From NCBI GenBank assembly GCA_021531775.1, contig JAFBIU010000016.1, positions 1-64,000 on the forward strand: a stretch of DNA of 64,000 nt, in the 5' to 3' direction. Shown here one piece after another: positions 1 to 9,182 of this stretch. Position 1 is the stretch's first letter, and every line of letters starts with the position of its first letter. Below the pieces are notes generated by a model. That model searched no databases and was not told the DNA's origin. It saw only the letters and a program-made list of their open reading frames with translations. Both the position numbers and the translations under genes were made by a program. The DNA is from Parabacteroides distasonis. Its GTDB lineage: Bacteria > Bacteroidota > Bacteroidia > Bacteroidales > Tannerellaceae.

Positions 1-28
1 TTTTGTAGGAATCCAATCAATTAATCCT

Positions 29-92
29 TATTTTTGCAGGAAGAAACGGACAAATTTTACCGCGGTAAAATTTACGGCCGTAAAATTTACGG
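29..92 (+). promoter_or_regulatory. Promoter and palindromic leader repeats of the first ATPase gene
   Basis: TATTTTTG at 29-36 fits the Bacteroidetes -7 box TAnnTTTG. Just downstream, in what should be the transcribed leader, is TTTTACCGCGGTAAAA (55-70, perfect palindrome, extendable to 22 bp at 52-73). It is followed by TTTACGGCCGTAAA (71-84, perfect palindrome) and another AATTTACGG copy. The repeats end about 45 bases before the ATG at 141. An operator for a dimeric repressor or an RNA hairpin array are both possible. Confidence 0.7.
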
Positions 93-140
93 TGGTAAAG
101 GAGACAGACGAGTTGAATCAACTAGACAATACAGGGAGAT

Positions 141-1466
141 ATGAAATTCTACAATCGAGAAAAGGAACTGGCCATTTTGGAAAAAGTGCGGCAAACCGCT
201 TTTGCCGTTCATTCACAAATGACCGTACTGACAGGCAGAAGACGCATCGGCAAGACAAGTCTGGTTGTCAAGAGTTGCGAGGGGACACCGACCGTTTATT
301 TATTCGTCAGCCGGAGCAATGAGTCAGACCTCTGCAAACGATTTGCTGCTGAAATCCGGATCTCCTTGGAAACCTTCGTTCCCGACATCAACCATTTCGG
401 AGATCTGTTTGGCTTCTTGATGGATCTGGGCAAACGGATGTACTTCAACCTGCTCATTGACGAATTTCAAGAATTCTACTACATCAATCCGGAGATATAC
501 AGCCTGATGCAAGATGCTTGGGACCGGCATCGGAAAGAGAGTCATGTGAACCTGATTGTCAGTGGTTCGGTCTATACATTAATGAATCGGATTTTCCGAG
601 ATGCCAAGGAGCCGCTCTACGGCCGGGCCGACCGTATCATGAAACTGATGCCCTTCTCCAATGCTGTCTTGAAAGAGATATTGGCCGACCATAAGCCGGG
701 ATATTCGCACGAGGATTTGCTGGCTCTCTATACCTTCACGGGTGGGGTACCCAAATATGTAGAGCAATTCATGGACAATGGTTGTACAGACATGGAGGGT
801 ATGGTCGATTTCATGTTGCAACCGGGATCCTCTTTTCTGAGTGAAGGACAGGCTCTGCTGATACAGGAGTTTGGCAAGAAATATGGAAACTATTTCTCCA
901 TCTTGTCGGCCATCGCCAACGGCCGCAACACCTTGCCGGAAATGGAGGCTGCCTTGGGAGACATCAGCTTGGGTGGCCAACTGAAACGGTTGGAAGAGGA
1001 CTACAATCTGGTGAAGAAGAAACGTCCGGTTTTTTCCAAAGAGGGTACGCAAGCAGTCCGCTACGAGATTTCCGATCTGTTCTTGCGCTTTTGGTTCCGC
1101 TATTTCATCAAGTACCAGAGCTACATAGAGATACAGAACTATGAGCGTTTAGCAACGATCATCAAGAAGGACTATCCCACCTTTTCCGGGATTGCCTTGG
1201 AAATGTATTTCTGCCAGCAGCTGATCGAGAGTCAGGATTTTTCAATCATAGGATCCTGGTGGCAGGGCAAGAACAACAAGGATCAAGATGAGATTGATAT
1301 CGTGGGCGTGTATGCCGAAGAAAAGCGAGCTCTCGTGGCGGAAGTCAAACGACAGACGAAAAACTTCAAACCGGAACTGCTGGCCCAAAAGGTGGAGGCT
1401 ATCCGCAAGAAGATATTGTACAACTACGAGATCGAGAGCCGGCTTTTCTCCATGGAAGACATGTAG
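141..1466 (+). CDS. AAA ATPase of the archaeal-ATPase/DUF234 type
   Basis: This 441-residue protein has a P-loop at residues 32-40 (GRRRIGKTS), a Walker B-like segment ending LLIDEFQEF, and a sensor-like VSGS segment. That order matches the prokaryotic ATPase family (PF01637 type). The C-terminal part resembles DUF234 and carries a PD-(D/E)xK-like nuclease signature: D383/D386 followed by E401-V-K403. Such proteins are abundant in Bacteroidales and have no settled function; a link to mobile or defence DNA is only inferred. The repeat-rich leader upstream parallels those of related ATPase genes near 42-46 kb. It converges on the barrel gene that ends 27 bases downstream. Confidence 0.85.
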   Translation: MKFYNREKELAILEKVRQTAFAVHSQMTVLTGRRRIGKTSLVVKSCEGTPTVYLFVSRSNESDLCKRFAAEIRISLETFVPDINHFGDLFGFLMDLGKRMYFNLLIDEFQEFYYINPEIYSLMQDAWDRHRKESHVNLIVSGSVYTLMNRIFRDAKEPLYGRADRIMKLMPFSNAVLKEILADHKPGYSHEDLLALYTFTGGVPKYVEQFMDNGCTDMEGMVDFMLQPGSSFLSEGQALLIQEFGKKYGNYFSILSAIANGRNTLPEMEAALGDISLGGQLKRLEEDYNLVKKKRPVFSKEGTQAVRYEISDLFLRFWFRYFIKYQSYIEIQNYERLATIIKKDYPTFSGIALEMYFCQQLIESQDFSIIGSWWQGKNNKDQDEIDIVGVYAEEKRALVAEVKRQTKNFKPELLAQKVEAIRKKILYNYEIESRLFSMEDM

Positions 1467-1493
1467 CAGGAGATCTACCTCCCCCTTCATGAC

Positions 1494-3569
1494 TTATTTA
1501 CCCGACTTGGCAATGCCTGTTTCGGTATCCTTCAAGCTATCGGTATCCCGATCGATCCCGGTGAACTTGCGTCCCTTCGAGAAGGTCCAAACCAATTTGA
1601 AGCCGACGAGATTGGAGGTGTCGCGATTGCGTACCAACAGCTGTTTGGAGACCAAGCGATTGTGGTAGATCACCTCTTCCACCTTGCCGTTCTGCTTGAA
1701 CAGATTCTGCCAAAGAATACTGGCTGACAGTCCTTTCCATTGATAGGAGACCTGCAGGAAGTTGGAGAAGACGTTGCGACCTTCGTATTCGTTTTCCATA
1801 AAATGGAAGCCATTGTCCATCCCCGCCATGACCGTCCATGCACCCATCCAAGCCGTCAGTCCGAGGTTGTAGTTGAAAGACGTGAGGCGATGGCTGTAAT
1901 CCTGTCCGTCGTTGACACAATGCACTACCTGGGCGGTAAAGTCCGTTTTCAAGTGCTGGGGAATGATGTCAAAACTGGTGTAACTTTGAGACAGGAGAAA
2001 GTTGATGCGTCGCCCTTCGCGGAAGCTCTTGACGAAATGGTTGTCGTCGGTACGCTCGATGTGTTGCATGGCCGGATGAGCACAATGACGGAAAAATGTC
2101 ATCCATTCGGTGTAGAGCCGAGGCGACTGATAGCTCAATGTCAATGTCTGCTCATCTCTTCTATCCATGATCAGGTTAGGATTACCCTGGGTATATTCCA
2201 ATCCGTTGGTGATGATCGTCATTTCACTCATATTCTGCAGCTTGGAGGTTGCCGGATAGGAGGAGAGTGTATAATTGAGCTTGACAACAGAGGTCAGCGG
2301 GAAAGAGAGGTTGAGTTTCGGACGTAACCACAGACGATCGTAACCCGATGTCCCTTGCCGATAGTATTCCCGGCTGAGGCCTACTCCCACCATGTAACCG
2401 AGCAGCCCCATCTTCCCTTGCAGCTGGGAGAACACATAGAGATTACTGGTATGGATCCACGAAAGGAGGTCGGCATCTCCCGTATAACGGTTGCGGATAA
2501 ATTTTTGGTTGTATCGGACTCCTCCGGTCCATGTGAAGGGTTTCAGCCGGTTTTCATAGAGGACCTCCGACTGCAACACCTTCGATTTACCCAACGTACT
2601 GTACCCGAAAGTCGTTGGGTCGGAGGTGAACAGGTAGTCATAATCTGTATGGGTATAAGAACCCGTTAGGTTGGCTATCAACGTCTGCTCCTTTCCCAAT
2701 GCCAGCTTCCCATAGAGATCGAGCAGTGGCGACACATTTTTCTCCCGAATGTCCGTGGTTTCAAGCTGATCAGGGGTGTTCACCTCGATCTGCTCGTAAT
2801 TCCGTGGGTTGTTTGTAACCGAAGTGGAGAGTGTCGCGAGAAACGCCAAGCGGTCGGAATTGATCAGGCTGTATCGTGCCTGTAGATTGTGGGAATGATT
2901 GCGGGAAAAGGCATCGGTAGTACGACGCTCCACTCGCTGGTAAGTATCATCGGCCATCAGGTAGTCGGCCGTTTCAAGGCTATTCATGCCCGTACTGTGC
3001 CGATAGTCTCCCGAATAGTTCAAGGAGAGTTCGTTCCTACCGCTATTCCATTTGGAGTAGGCCGTACCTTTGGTATAGTCCGATTTGGGTAGCCAGGTGC
3101 CGCCAACCCCCACCACATACCCCTTTTCGATAGGGCGAGTGATGATATTGATGACCATGCCCACGTCTTCACCATACCTGACTCCGGGCCGGTCGATGCA
3201 CTCCACCTTCTCCACCTCGTTCGGTTGAAGCGACTGCAGGTCAGCAACAGAGGCCTCCACATCATTGATCCTCACCTGCACAGATCCGATCAGGGAATTG
3301 GTAGGCGATATGCTTTCGTTGATGTCATCCACCTTCACTTGGGGTAGCGACAACATCTTCAGTAAACTATAGCCCGAAGATACGGAACGGATCATCTCTT
3401 CGGAGGGGAAAATCAGTTTACCATCCGTACGACTGATCACCTTGGCTCCTTGTACAACCACTTCTGCCAGTTGCACACTATCTTTCGGGGCATCTATCTG
3501 TCCCTTCATCGTCGTAGTTGCCCACAGGAAACATACGATCCACAACCATGTCTTTCTCATTTTTTCCAT
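1494..3569 (-). CDS. TonB-dependent-receptor-like outer membrane protein (plug + beta-barrel)
   Basis: The 691-residue protein starts with a signal peptide ending near MKGQ. A plug-like domain follows (SVQLAEVVVQGAKV, later VQVRINDVEAS and GVRYGEDVGMVINIITRP). The long C-terminal region is rich in alternating strands typical of the OMP_b-brl_3 barrel family. An upstream in-frame methionine at 3641 lies beyond the promoter (CAAAAGTA, 3594-3601, read on the minus strand), so the start is taken at 3569; 3560 is also possible. No carboxypeptidase-like N-terminal domain is present. The gene shares its strand with the adjacent membrane-bound winged-helix regulator, which may control it. Substrate unknown. 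Confidence 0.85.
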   Translation of the reverse strand: MEKMRKTWLWIVCFLWATTTMKGQIDAPKDSVQLAEVVVQGAKVISRTDGKLIFPSEEMIRSVSSGYSLLKMLSLPQVKVDDINESISPTNSLIGSVQVRINDVEASVADLQSLQPNEVEKVECIDRPGVRYGEDVGMVINIITRPIEKGYVVGVGGTWLPKSDYTKGTAYSKWNSGRNELSLNYSGDYRHSTGMNSLETADYLMADDTYQRVERRTTDAFSRNHSHNLQARYSLINSDRLAFLATLSTSVTNNPRNYEQIEVNTPDQLETTDIREKNVSPLLDLYGKLALGKEQTLIANLTGSYTHTDYDYLFTSDPTTFGYSTLGKSKVLQSEVLYENRLKPFTWTGGVRYNQKFIRNRYTGDADLLSWIHTSNLYVFSQLQGKMGLLGYMVGVGLSREYYRQGTSGYDRLWLRPKLNLSFPLTSVVKLNYTLSSYPATSKLQNMSEMTIITNGLEYTQGNPNLIMDRRDEQTLTLSYQSPRLYTEWMTFFRHCAHPAMQHIERTDDNHFVKSFREGRRINFLLSQSYTSFDIIPQHLKTDFTAQVVHCVNDGQDYSHRLTSFNYNLGLTAWMGAWTVMAGMDNGFHFMENEYEGRNVFSNFLQVSYQWKGLSASILWQNLFKQNGKVEEVIYHNRLVSKQLLVRNRDTSNLVGFKLVWTFSKGRKFTGIDRDTDSLKDTETGIAKSGK

Positions 3570-3593
3570 CTTTTTGCATTGCTTAGTTGCCTG

Positions 3594-3621
3594 CAAAAGT
3601 AGTGGGCGGACATGGTTGCAA
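3594..3621 (-). promoter_or_regulatory. Promoter of the barrel gene
   Basis: On the minus strand TACTTTTG (3594-3601) has a TTG 17 bases upstream (3619-3621), slightly closer than the usual 19-20. It lies between two candidate start codons and so rules out the longer reading frame. Confidence 0.6.
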
Positions 3622-3696
3622 TAGCTGAAAAATACTGACATTTAACCGTCTGAAACCGATTGTCAGTCAAATGTCAGATAATTGTCCGACAGAATC

Positions 3697-4431
3697 CTAT
3701 TGATCGGAAGGCTGCCGATGCTTCAGTTCATAGGTTTTTCCTCGTTCCGACAGGATCTCCCAATCCGAAGCCTGCTGCAATTCGTTCCGGAGCCGACGAA
3801 TGGTTGTATAGAGTGTCTCACTCGCGTTGTCTTTGTTGGGCCAAAGGGCATCGCAAATCTCCTGTTTGGTCAGTTTGTGGTCGGGAGCCTGCAGGAACAG
3901 AGCCATCAGTTGCTCTTGCATCGGGGTCAGGTGTAAAGGCATCACCAAGTTTTCAGTCCGAACGGTTTCCCGTTTCCAAAGGGAGAAGAAGAGGGACAAG
4001 AGGGTACCCACAAAGAGCCAAAAGGAGAGCCGTTGATTGGACATGCCCCACACAAAGGCCATCGAGTAACTGGCTTGAGCCTCCATCTTCACCTCAAAGT
4101 CTTCGTTCCGAGGCGTAATGTGGTAGGCAATATAGGCTTTGGGACGCAGAGCCTCTGTCTGCAGATGCCGTTGGAACGTAGGGTCGTTGACCGTCATGAC
4201 CCTTGTTTCGGGAGAGGGCATCGCCAAGAGACGATAGGCCTGAATCGAGTCCTGTCTCATGCGTTCATAACCTCGATCCTTGATCGTCAGCAGTAACGCT
4301 TGATGCAGATCACTCTCCAAACCTTTCCGGGTTTGGTTGTAACTGGAGATACTACTGGTGATGGCCATCACCAACAACAGCATACCCGTCACGCATGCTA
4401 TTCTTTTCAGTCTGATTACCTGTTTTTCCAT
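3697..4431 (-). CDS. Membrane-anchored winged-helix transcriptional regulator
   Basis: A 244-residue protein with one membrane helix near the N terminus (residues about 10-27) and a second at about 135-152. The segment between them would be periplasmic. The C-terminal ~80 residues resemble an OmpR/PhoB-type winged helix (LTPMQEQLMALFLQAP, LTKQEICDALWP, then a recognition helix TLYTTIRRLRNELQ). There is no receiver domain, so the architecture resembles ToxR/CadC-like one-component sensors. Its position directly upstream of the barrel gene on the same strand suggests it senses envelope state or ligand for that gene; this is inference. Confidence 0.8.
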   Translation of the reverse strand: MEKQVIRLKRIACVTGMLLLVMAITSSISSYNQTRKGLESDLHQALLLTIKDRGYERMRQDSIQAYRLLAMPSPETRVMTVNDPTFQRHLQTEALRPKAYIAYHITPRNEDFEVKMEAQASYSMAFVWGMSNQRLSFWLFVGTLLSLFFSLWKRETVRTENLVMPLHLTPMQEQLMALFLQAPDHKLTKQEICDALWPNKDNASETLYTTIRRLRNELQQASDWEILSERGKTYELKHRQPSDQ

Positions 4432-4471
4432 CCTTCCATTCTATCTAAAGATTCATTATCTGCAGCCTGTT

Positions 4472-4534
4472 TTTACGGTATGCCTATCGGGCTACCGTAA
4501 ACGCAAATATAGAAGGAATTTTCCGATTGACCAA
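4472..4534 (-). promoter_or_regulatory. Promoter and inverted repeat of the winged-helix gene
   Basis: On the minus strand TATATTTG (4504-4511) has a TTG (4532-4534) exactly 20 bases upstream, a full Bacteroidetes promoter. Directly downstream is a perfect 9-bp inverted repeat, TTTACGGTA (4472-4480) and TACCGTAAA (4493-4501). It is suited to an operator (perhaps autoregulation) or an RNA hairpin. The TTTACGG core is also found in the leader at 71-92. Confidence 0.7.
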
Positions 4535-4629
4535 ATCTTACAGTTCTTACAGATGACAGTTCCCCCAGACGCACTACCCCAAGGTATCTGCTAAAATGAC
4601 AGGTACACAAACGGCACCACTGGAAGTTC

Positions 4630-4674
4630 TTAAAAAGAAAAGGTCGTTCTAGAACATCACGTCCTTGAACGACC
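4630..4674 (-). terminator. Rho-independent terminator of pgk
   Basis: Read on the minus strand, an 8-bp stem GGTCGTTC/GAACGACC (4642-4649 with 4667-4674) is followed by TTTTCTTTTT. It lies about 70 bases past the pgk stop. Confidence 0.8.
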
Positions 4675-4740
4675 CCAGATAGATCCCCATACCCCAGTGC
4701 ACGGGGTAATTGTGTATTTTGTAACTAAATTACGCAATGA

Positions 4741-6012
4741 TTATTTGTACGGTTCACCCTTTACGGCTGCGATACCCGGCAGAACCTTACCTTCGATGGC
4801 TTCCAGCAAAGCACCACCACCAGTAGAAACGTAAGATACGCCCTGAGCCAAACCAAACTTGTTCACGCAAGCAACAGAGTCACCGCCACCTACCAATGAG
4901 AAGGCACCGTTCTTTGTAGCCTCAACGATCGCTTCACCTACTGCACGAGAACCAGCTGTGAAGTTGTCGAATTCGAATACGCCGGTCGGACCGTTCCACA
5001 GGATCGTCTTAGAACCCTTGATCACGTTGCCGTAGATCTCCATGGTCTTCGGACCGATATCGAGACCTTCCCAACCGTCAGGAATTTCGTTTACAGGAGC
5101 ATAATCGCTGTTGCAATCGTTGCTGAAGCTGTCACCGATCTTGGCATCTACTGCCAATACCAAGTTAACGCCCTTATCTTTAGCCTTCTGCATCAATTCC
5201 AAAGCCAGATCCAACTTGTCATCCTCACAGATAGACAAACCGATCTTACCGCCCTGAGCCTTTGTGAAGGTATAAGTCATACCGCCTGTTACGATCAGGT
5301 TATCCACCTTGTTCAGCAAGTTCTCGATGATCTCGATCTTAGAAGAAACCTTCGAACCACCCATGATGGCTGTGAACGGACGCTGGATGTTGTTCATCAC
5401 CTTATCCACAGCGTTTACCTCTTTCTCCATCAGGTAACCGAACATCTTGTTGTCTGTGTCGAAATAGTCTGCGATCAATGCCGTAGAAGCGTGAGCACGG
5501 TGAGCTGTACCGAATGCATCGTTTACATAGCAGTCTGCATACGAAGCCAGTCTCTTGACAAATTCTTTCTGGCTCTCTTTGACAGCCTTCTTGGCAGCCT
5601 TCTTCTCCTCGTCTGTAGCATCTTCAGCCAAACCTCTGGGCTTGCCCTCTTCTTCTGCATAGAAACGCAGGTTCTCCAGCAACAGAGCCTCACCCGGTTG
5701 CAAAGCAGCAGCCTTCACGCCAGCCTCTTCACCGATGCAGTCGTTAGCAAACTGAACATCAACACCCAGTAATTCAGACACATGACCCAAGATGTGCTTC
5801 AAAGAGAACTTGTCAGTTACACCTTTCGGACGGCCTAAGTGAGAACCGATGATCACGCTACCACCGTCAGCCAAGATCTTCTTCAAAGTCGGAAGAGCGG
5901 CACGGATACGTGTGTCGTCTGTGATGTTGAAGTTTTCATCCAGAGGAACATTAAAGTCAACGCGGACAAATGCCTTTTTACCAGCAAAATTAAAATTGTC
6001 AATAGTTTGCAT
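4741..6012 (-). CDS. pgk: Phosphoglycerate kinase
   Basis: The 423-residue enzyme makes ATP and 3-phosphoglycerate from 1,3-bisphosphoglycerate and ADP in glycolysis. Visible landmarks are the N-terminal substrate-binding [16 protein letters not shown], the [12 protein letters not shown] loop, GGSKVSSKI, and the C-terminal nucleotide site WNGPTGVFE with GGGDS and STGGGA. A short insertion rich in Lys/Glu (about residues 120-150) is common in Bacteroidetes forms. It has its own promoter and terminator, so it is monocistronic. Confidence 0.97.
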   Translation of the reverse strand: MQTIDNFNFAGKKAFVRVDFNVPLDENFNITDDTRIRAALPTLKKILADGGSVIIGSHLGRPKGVTDKFSLKHILGHVSELLGVDVQFANDCIGEEAGVKAAALQPGEALLLENLRFYAEEEGKPRGLAEDATDEEKKAAKKAVKESQKEFVKRLASYADCYVNDAFGTAHRAHASTALIADYFDTDNKMFGYLMEKEVNAVDKVMNNIQRPFTAIMGGSKVSSKIEIIENLLNKVDNLIVTGGMTYTFTKAQGGKIGLSICEDDKLDLALELMQKAKDKGVNLVLAVDAKIGDSFSNDCNSDYAPVNEIPDGWEGLDIGPKTMEIYGNVIKGSKTILWNGPTGVFEFDNFTAGSRAVGEAIVEATKNGAFSLVGGGDSVACVNKFGLAQGVSYVSTGGGALLEAIEGKVLPGIAAVKGEPYK

Positions 6013-6091
6013 ACTATATTTTTTAAATATGTTTAAAATGTCGCTTTTGATCGTTTATGTTGACCACCCTTACATGGCCTTAAACTGTTTG

Positions 6092-6099
6092 CAAACTTA
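6092..6099 (-). promoter_or_regulatory. pgk -7 box
   Basis: TAAGTTTG on the minus strand, 80 bases upstream of the pgk ATG, matches TAnnTTTG. No well-spaced TTG was seen. Confidence 0.5.
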
Positions 6100-6139
6100 C
6101 ACAAAAATTTTTGTTTTTCTCTTTCGGACTCTGCTTTTT

Positions 6140-6170
6140 TTGCCGGTGGCCTCATTTTTTTGTACTTTTA
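6140..6170 (+). promoter_or_regulatory. Promoter of the GH43 gene
   Basis: TTG (6140-6142), a 20-base spacer, then TACTTTTA (6163-6170). It differs from the consensus only in the last base. Confidence 0.5.
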
Positions 6171-6221
6171 CGCCACGTGATGATTTCCTTGTCACGAACA
6201 AACCGATAAAACAGACCGATC

Positions 6222-7181
6222 ATGAGACATTTTTACCAACTGATTGCCGGTTGCCTGCTGGCGTTATCTGTACAGGCACAAGAATGGAAAGCGATTCCGA
6301 TGGCCGACCCGACCATCTTTGTCGAAAACGGAACCTATTACCTGACGGGTACTTACGATGGAGGGGCACAGGGGTTTGCCTTGCTTGCCTCCGACGATTT
6401 GGAGCATTGGCGCGTACCCGACGGGAGCGAGCAGCTGTGGATCCTGCAGAAGGGACAGCAGACCTATGGGGAGAAGGGATTTTGGGCTCCGCAACTGTTG
6501 CGGGTGGATGGTACCTATTATTTGACTTATACGGCCAACGAACAGACGGCTTTGGCGGCTTCCTCCTCCTTGACAGGTCCTTTCCGCCAGACGGAGATCC
6601 GGCCGATTGACGGTTCGGCCCACAACATCGACTCCTTCCTCTTCCGCGATGAGGATGGGAAATATTACCTCTATCATGTGCGCTTTGGAAATGGCAACCG
6701 CCTGTGGGTGGCCGAATTTGACTGGTCCACCGGCAGCATCCGGCCGGAGACGCTCCAACAGTGTATCGACTGCACGGAGGCTTGGGAGAACACGCCGGCC
6801 CGCCCTTCGGTACCGATCATGGAGGGGCCAACGGTGGTGAAATGGGATGGAGTCTATTACCTCTTCTATTCGGCCAATGATTTCCGGAGCATCGACTATG
6901 CTGTGGGGTATGCAACCGCTCCTACGCCCTATGGTCCCTGGACGAAACAGCCCGACTGCCCCATCATCCACCGGAGTCTGGTGGGTGAGCCTGGTTCGGG
7001 TCATGGCGATCTCTTCCAAGGTAAGGACGGACGATTCTATTATGTCTATCATGTCCACCAGTCAGCCGACCGGGTGGCCCCACGGTTGACCCGCATCGTA
7101 CCGCTCCTGCGTGAGAAGCAGGGAGAGCTCTATCGTCTCTCGGTCGATACGACGCGTATCATCCGTCCGGTTTGGAAATAA
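6222..7181 (+). CDS. Secreted glycoside hydrolase family 43 protein
   Basis: A 319-residue protein with a signal peptide ending VQAQ (residue 20), so it acts in the periplasm or outside. The five-bladed propeller fold of GH43 is indicated by the expected acids: D29 in MADPTIF (general base), D137 in HNIDSF (pKa modulator) and E201 in PIMEGP (general acid), with repeated YYLTYT/YYLFYS blade motifs. Family members cleave arabinan, xylan side chains or galactan; the substrate cannot be told. There is no SusC/SusD pair beside it, so it is not part of a visible polysaccharide utilisation locus. Confidence 0.88.
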   Translation: MRHFYQLIAGCLLALSVQAQEWKAIPMADPTIFVENGTYYLTGTYDGGAQGFALLASDDLEHWRVPDGSEQLWILQKGQQTYGEKGFWAPQLLRVDGTYYLTYTANEQTALAASSSLTGPFRQTEIRPIDGSAHNIDSFLFRDEDGKYYLYHVRFGNGNRLWVAEFDWSTGSIRPETLQQCIDCTEAWENTPARPSVPIMEGPTVVKWDGVYYLFYSANDFRSIDYAVGYATAPTPYGPWTKQPDCPIIHRSLVGEPGSGHGDLFQGKDGRFYYVYHVHQSADRVAPRLTRIVPLLREKQGELYRLSVDTTRIIRPVWK

Positions 7182-7234
7182 CCAGGCAAAAAGATCCGGT
7201 TCACATCAACCGGCATGAGAAGTGCCGGTTGATC

Positions 7235-8041
7235 TCAACCGTTGCCACTGCAGTCTGCCGGCATAAAGATTTCCGGTTCGCGACGAGCCTGACAATGCTC
7301 GAAGAGCCAAGGCGTGAAGGGCGAATCGAACGAACGGGCCCCTTGCGGACACTCTTTCACACAGGCACAACATTTGATGCACTTCTGTGGGTCACTGACC
7401 GTACCATCATCCACCAGGGTAATGGCACCTACCGGACAAATGGCTTCGCAATAGCCACATTGGGTACAGAGGTCGGCCTCCACAACTGGTGCCTGCGGAT
7501 TGTGCTTGCCCTTCTGTTTGTAGGGTCGCTGGCCCTTCACCTCCAAGGGCGATACCAGACTGGCATCAGACACGTGCGAGAGGTATTCCCGGATCTGCAG
7601 GCCAAAGGCCATGGCTTTACGCAGGTCCTCCTCGTCGGGTCTGCCGGCAGCCACCGGCATGTCGGGTCGGCTGAAGGAGTGTTCTCCGATGAAAGCGGCA
7701 GCTGCCACGGGTACGAAGCCCTTCTCCTTCAACAGGTCGGACAACTCCAGCAACGCATCCTCGTAATCGCGATTTCCATACACCACGACCGGAACAACCG
7801 GAGCTTGGTCGGCTCGGAAATTTCAGAGACGCTCAACAGCAGTTTCCGCTACCCGTCCGCCATAGACAGGCACAGCCACCACCGTCAGCTCGTCTTCCAG
7901 ATTAGCCTCTTCCGGCACCTCGTAGGTCAGATCCCACTCGGCAAACGTGGTCACCTTCATCCCCTCGGCAATGGCATAAGCGATCTTGGCCGATGTATGT
8001 GTCGGGGAGAAATAGACTAAATGAACACTGGTGTATCGCAT
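7235..8041 (-). pseudogene. EFR1-type flavodoxin-ferredoxin protein, interrupted by an in-frame TGA
   Basis: Two open segments lie in the same frame. The first (8041 down to 7826) has the flavodoxin-like start VYFSPTHTSAKIA. The second continues with VVVYGNRDYEDALLEL and a C-terminal di-cluster ferredoxin (CTQCGYCEAICPVGA, then CIKCCACVKECP). The TGA at 7823-7825 sits where a single residue is expected between VERL and the next strand, with no length change. That makes it a nonsense mutation rather than a frameshift. A truncated domain could restart internally at 7786. It is last in the iorA-iorB-tlpA operon, 7 bases after tlpA. A sequencing error is possible; selenocysteine is unlikely. Confidence 0.8.
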
Positions 8042-8048
8042 AACCTTC

Positions 8049-8564
8049 TTACTTCTTCAAGGCACCCTCAATCGCCTGCATCAATTCTGCAAACTCCTCA
8101 TCCGTATATCCTTTCGACGCAAAGATGATTTTTCCGCTCTTGTCGATGACATAGCTTCGCGGAATCAGGTTCTTGGCAAAGGCTGCGAAGATAGACCGGT
8201 TCTTGTCGGGATAGAGGGGAAACGTGAATCCCTTCCTCTCGTTATACACCTTCAGATCGGCATCTGAATGTTCACGACCGATCACCAGCATCACGAAGTC
8301 CTTGTTGTCCTTGTACTTGGGCCACAACTCTTTCTGCACAGAGGCCAGCTCCTTCTGACAGGGCGGACACCAGGTGGCGAAAAAGTTTACCAAGAGGACT
8401 TTTCCTTGGAATTCGGAGGAGGATGTCTTCGTGCCATTGTCCGACACGATGGTAAAAGCGGGCATTGCATCGCCTACCTTCACCAGATCTGCATTGGAAT
8501 CGTCCTGTGCACGACACACGAACGCCAACAATGCAAACATCACAATCAATCCCATTTTTTTCAT
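8049..8564 (-). CDS. TlpA/ResA-like thiol-disulfide oxidoreductase
   Basis: A 171-residue exported thioredoxin-fold protein with a signal peptide ending VCRAQ and the active site WCPPCQ (within NFFATWCPPCQKE). The order of strands, VLLVNFFATWC then FVMLVIGREHSD then IPRSYVIDKSGKI with the cis-Pro, is that of the AhpC/TSA-Redoxin family. It would reduce or shuffle periplasmic disulfides. It is third in the iorAB operon, 27 bases after iorB, and 7 bases before the broken ferredoxin gene. The physiological partner is unknown. Confidence 0.9.
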   Translation of the reverse strand: MKKMGLIVMFALLAFVCRAQDDSNADLVKVGDAMPAFTIVSDNGTKTSSSEFQGKVLLVNFFATWCPPCQKELASVQKELWPKYKDNKDFVMLVIGREHSDADLKVYNERKGFTFPLYPDKNRSIFAAFAKNLIPRSYVIDKSGKIIFASKGYTDEEFAELMQAIEGALKK

Positions 8565-8591
8565 TGTACTTGTTGTATATAGTGTTTGTTA

Positions 8592-9182
8592 TTAGAGTGT
8601 CTGTTTGACGGCATTGGACTGTTCGTAGCCCATTCGCAATGCCTTCAGGTTCAGCTCGACAATCTCCTCGCCCTTACGACCGAAGATCTGTCGGATACCA
8701 GCCTCCAGCTTTTCAAGTCCGATACCCATAAAGGGGGCAGCAGCTCCCAGCATAACGATGTTGGCAGCCCGGGGCGAACCGGCCTCCTTGGCCAAGACCT
8801 CCACATCGAGCACCACCTTGTTGGGCAACTGATCCAAAGCGGCCTGCAGGGCCTCCATCGAGGGGTAGTTCGGAATGTTGATGAAGGGACCGGAGTGGGT
8901 CACCAACCAGCCGTCTCGCTTCAGGTAGGGCAGGTAACGCAAGCCCTCCATCGGTTCGAGCGAGATGATCAGGTCTGCCCCTCCCAACGGAATCAGATCG
9001 GAAGCGATCGGACTGTCGGAGAGGCGCAGGTTGGACTGTACGTCTCCCCCGCGCTGACTCATCCCGTGTACTTCAGCCTGTTTCATATACAGCCCCTCTT
9101 TGAGAGCGGCTTCGCCAATGACGGCGGCAATGGAGAGGATTCCCTGTCCTCCTACTCCAGACAAGATGATATCAGTCTTCAT
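8592..9182 (-). CDS. iorB: Indolepyruvate:ferredoxin oxidoreductase, beta subunit
   Basis: The 196-residue small subunit has the gamma-domain motif SGVGGQGIL near its start and HGMSQRGG further on. With IorA it oxidatively decarboxylates aryl pyruvates from aromatic amino acids to aryl-acetyl-CoA, reducing ferredoxin. The start at 9182 overlaps the iorA stop as ATGA (9179-9182), indicating translational coupling. An upstream in-frame methionine at 9224 would add 14 residues inside iorA and is not favoured. Confidence 0.93.
   Translation of the reverse strand: MKTDIILSGVGGQGILSIAAVIGEAALKEGLYMKQAEVHGMSQRGGDVQSNLRLSDSPIASDLIPLGGADLIISLEPMEGLRYLPYLKRDGWLVTHSGPFINIPNYPSMEALQAALDQLPNKVVLDVEVLAKEAGSPRAANIVMLGAAAPFMGIGLEKLEAGIRQIFGRKGEEIVELNLKALRMGYEQSNAVKQTL

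Noticed and set aside
3570-3641. 24-residue extension of the barrel protein
   Set aside because: The promoter box lies inside it and the signal peptide only makes sense from the later methionine.
7823-7825. TGA as a selenocysteine codon
   Set aside because: The position is not a cluster cysteine or an active-site residue, no SECIS-like hairpin was seen directly downstream, and the family has ordinary residues there.
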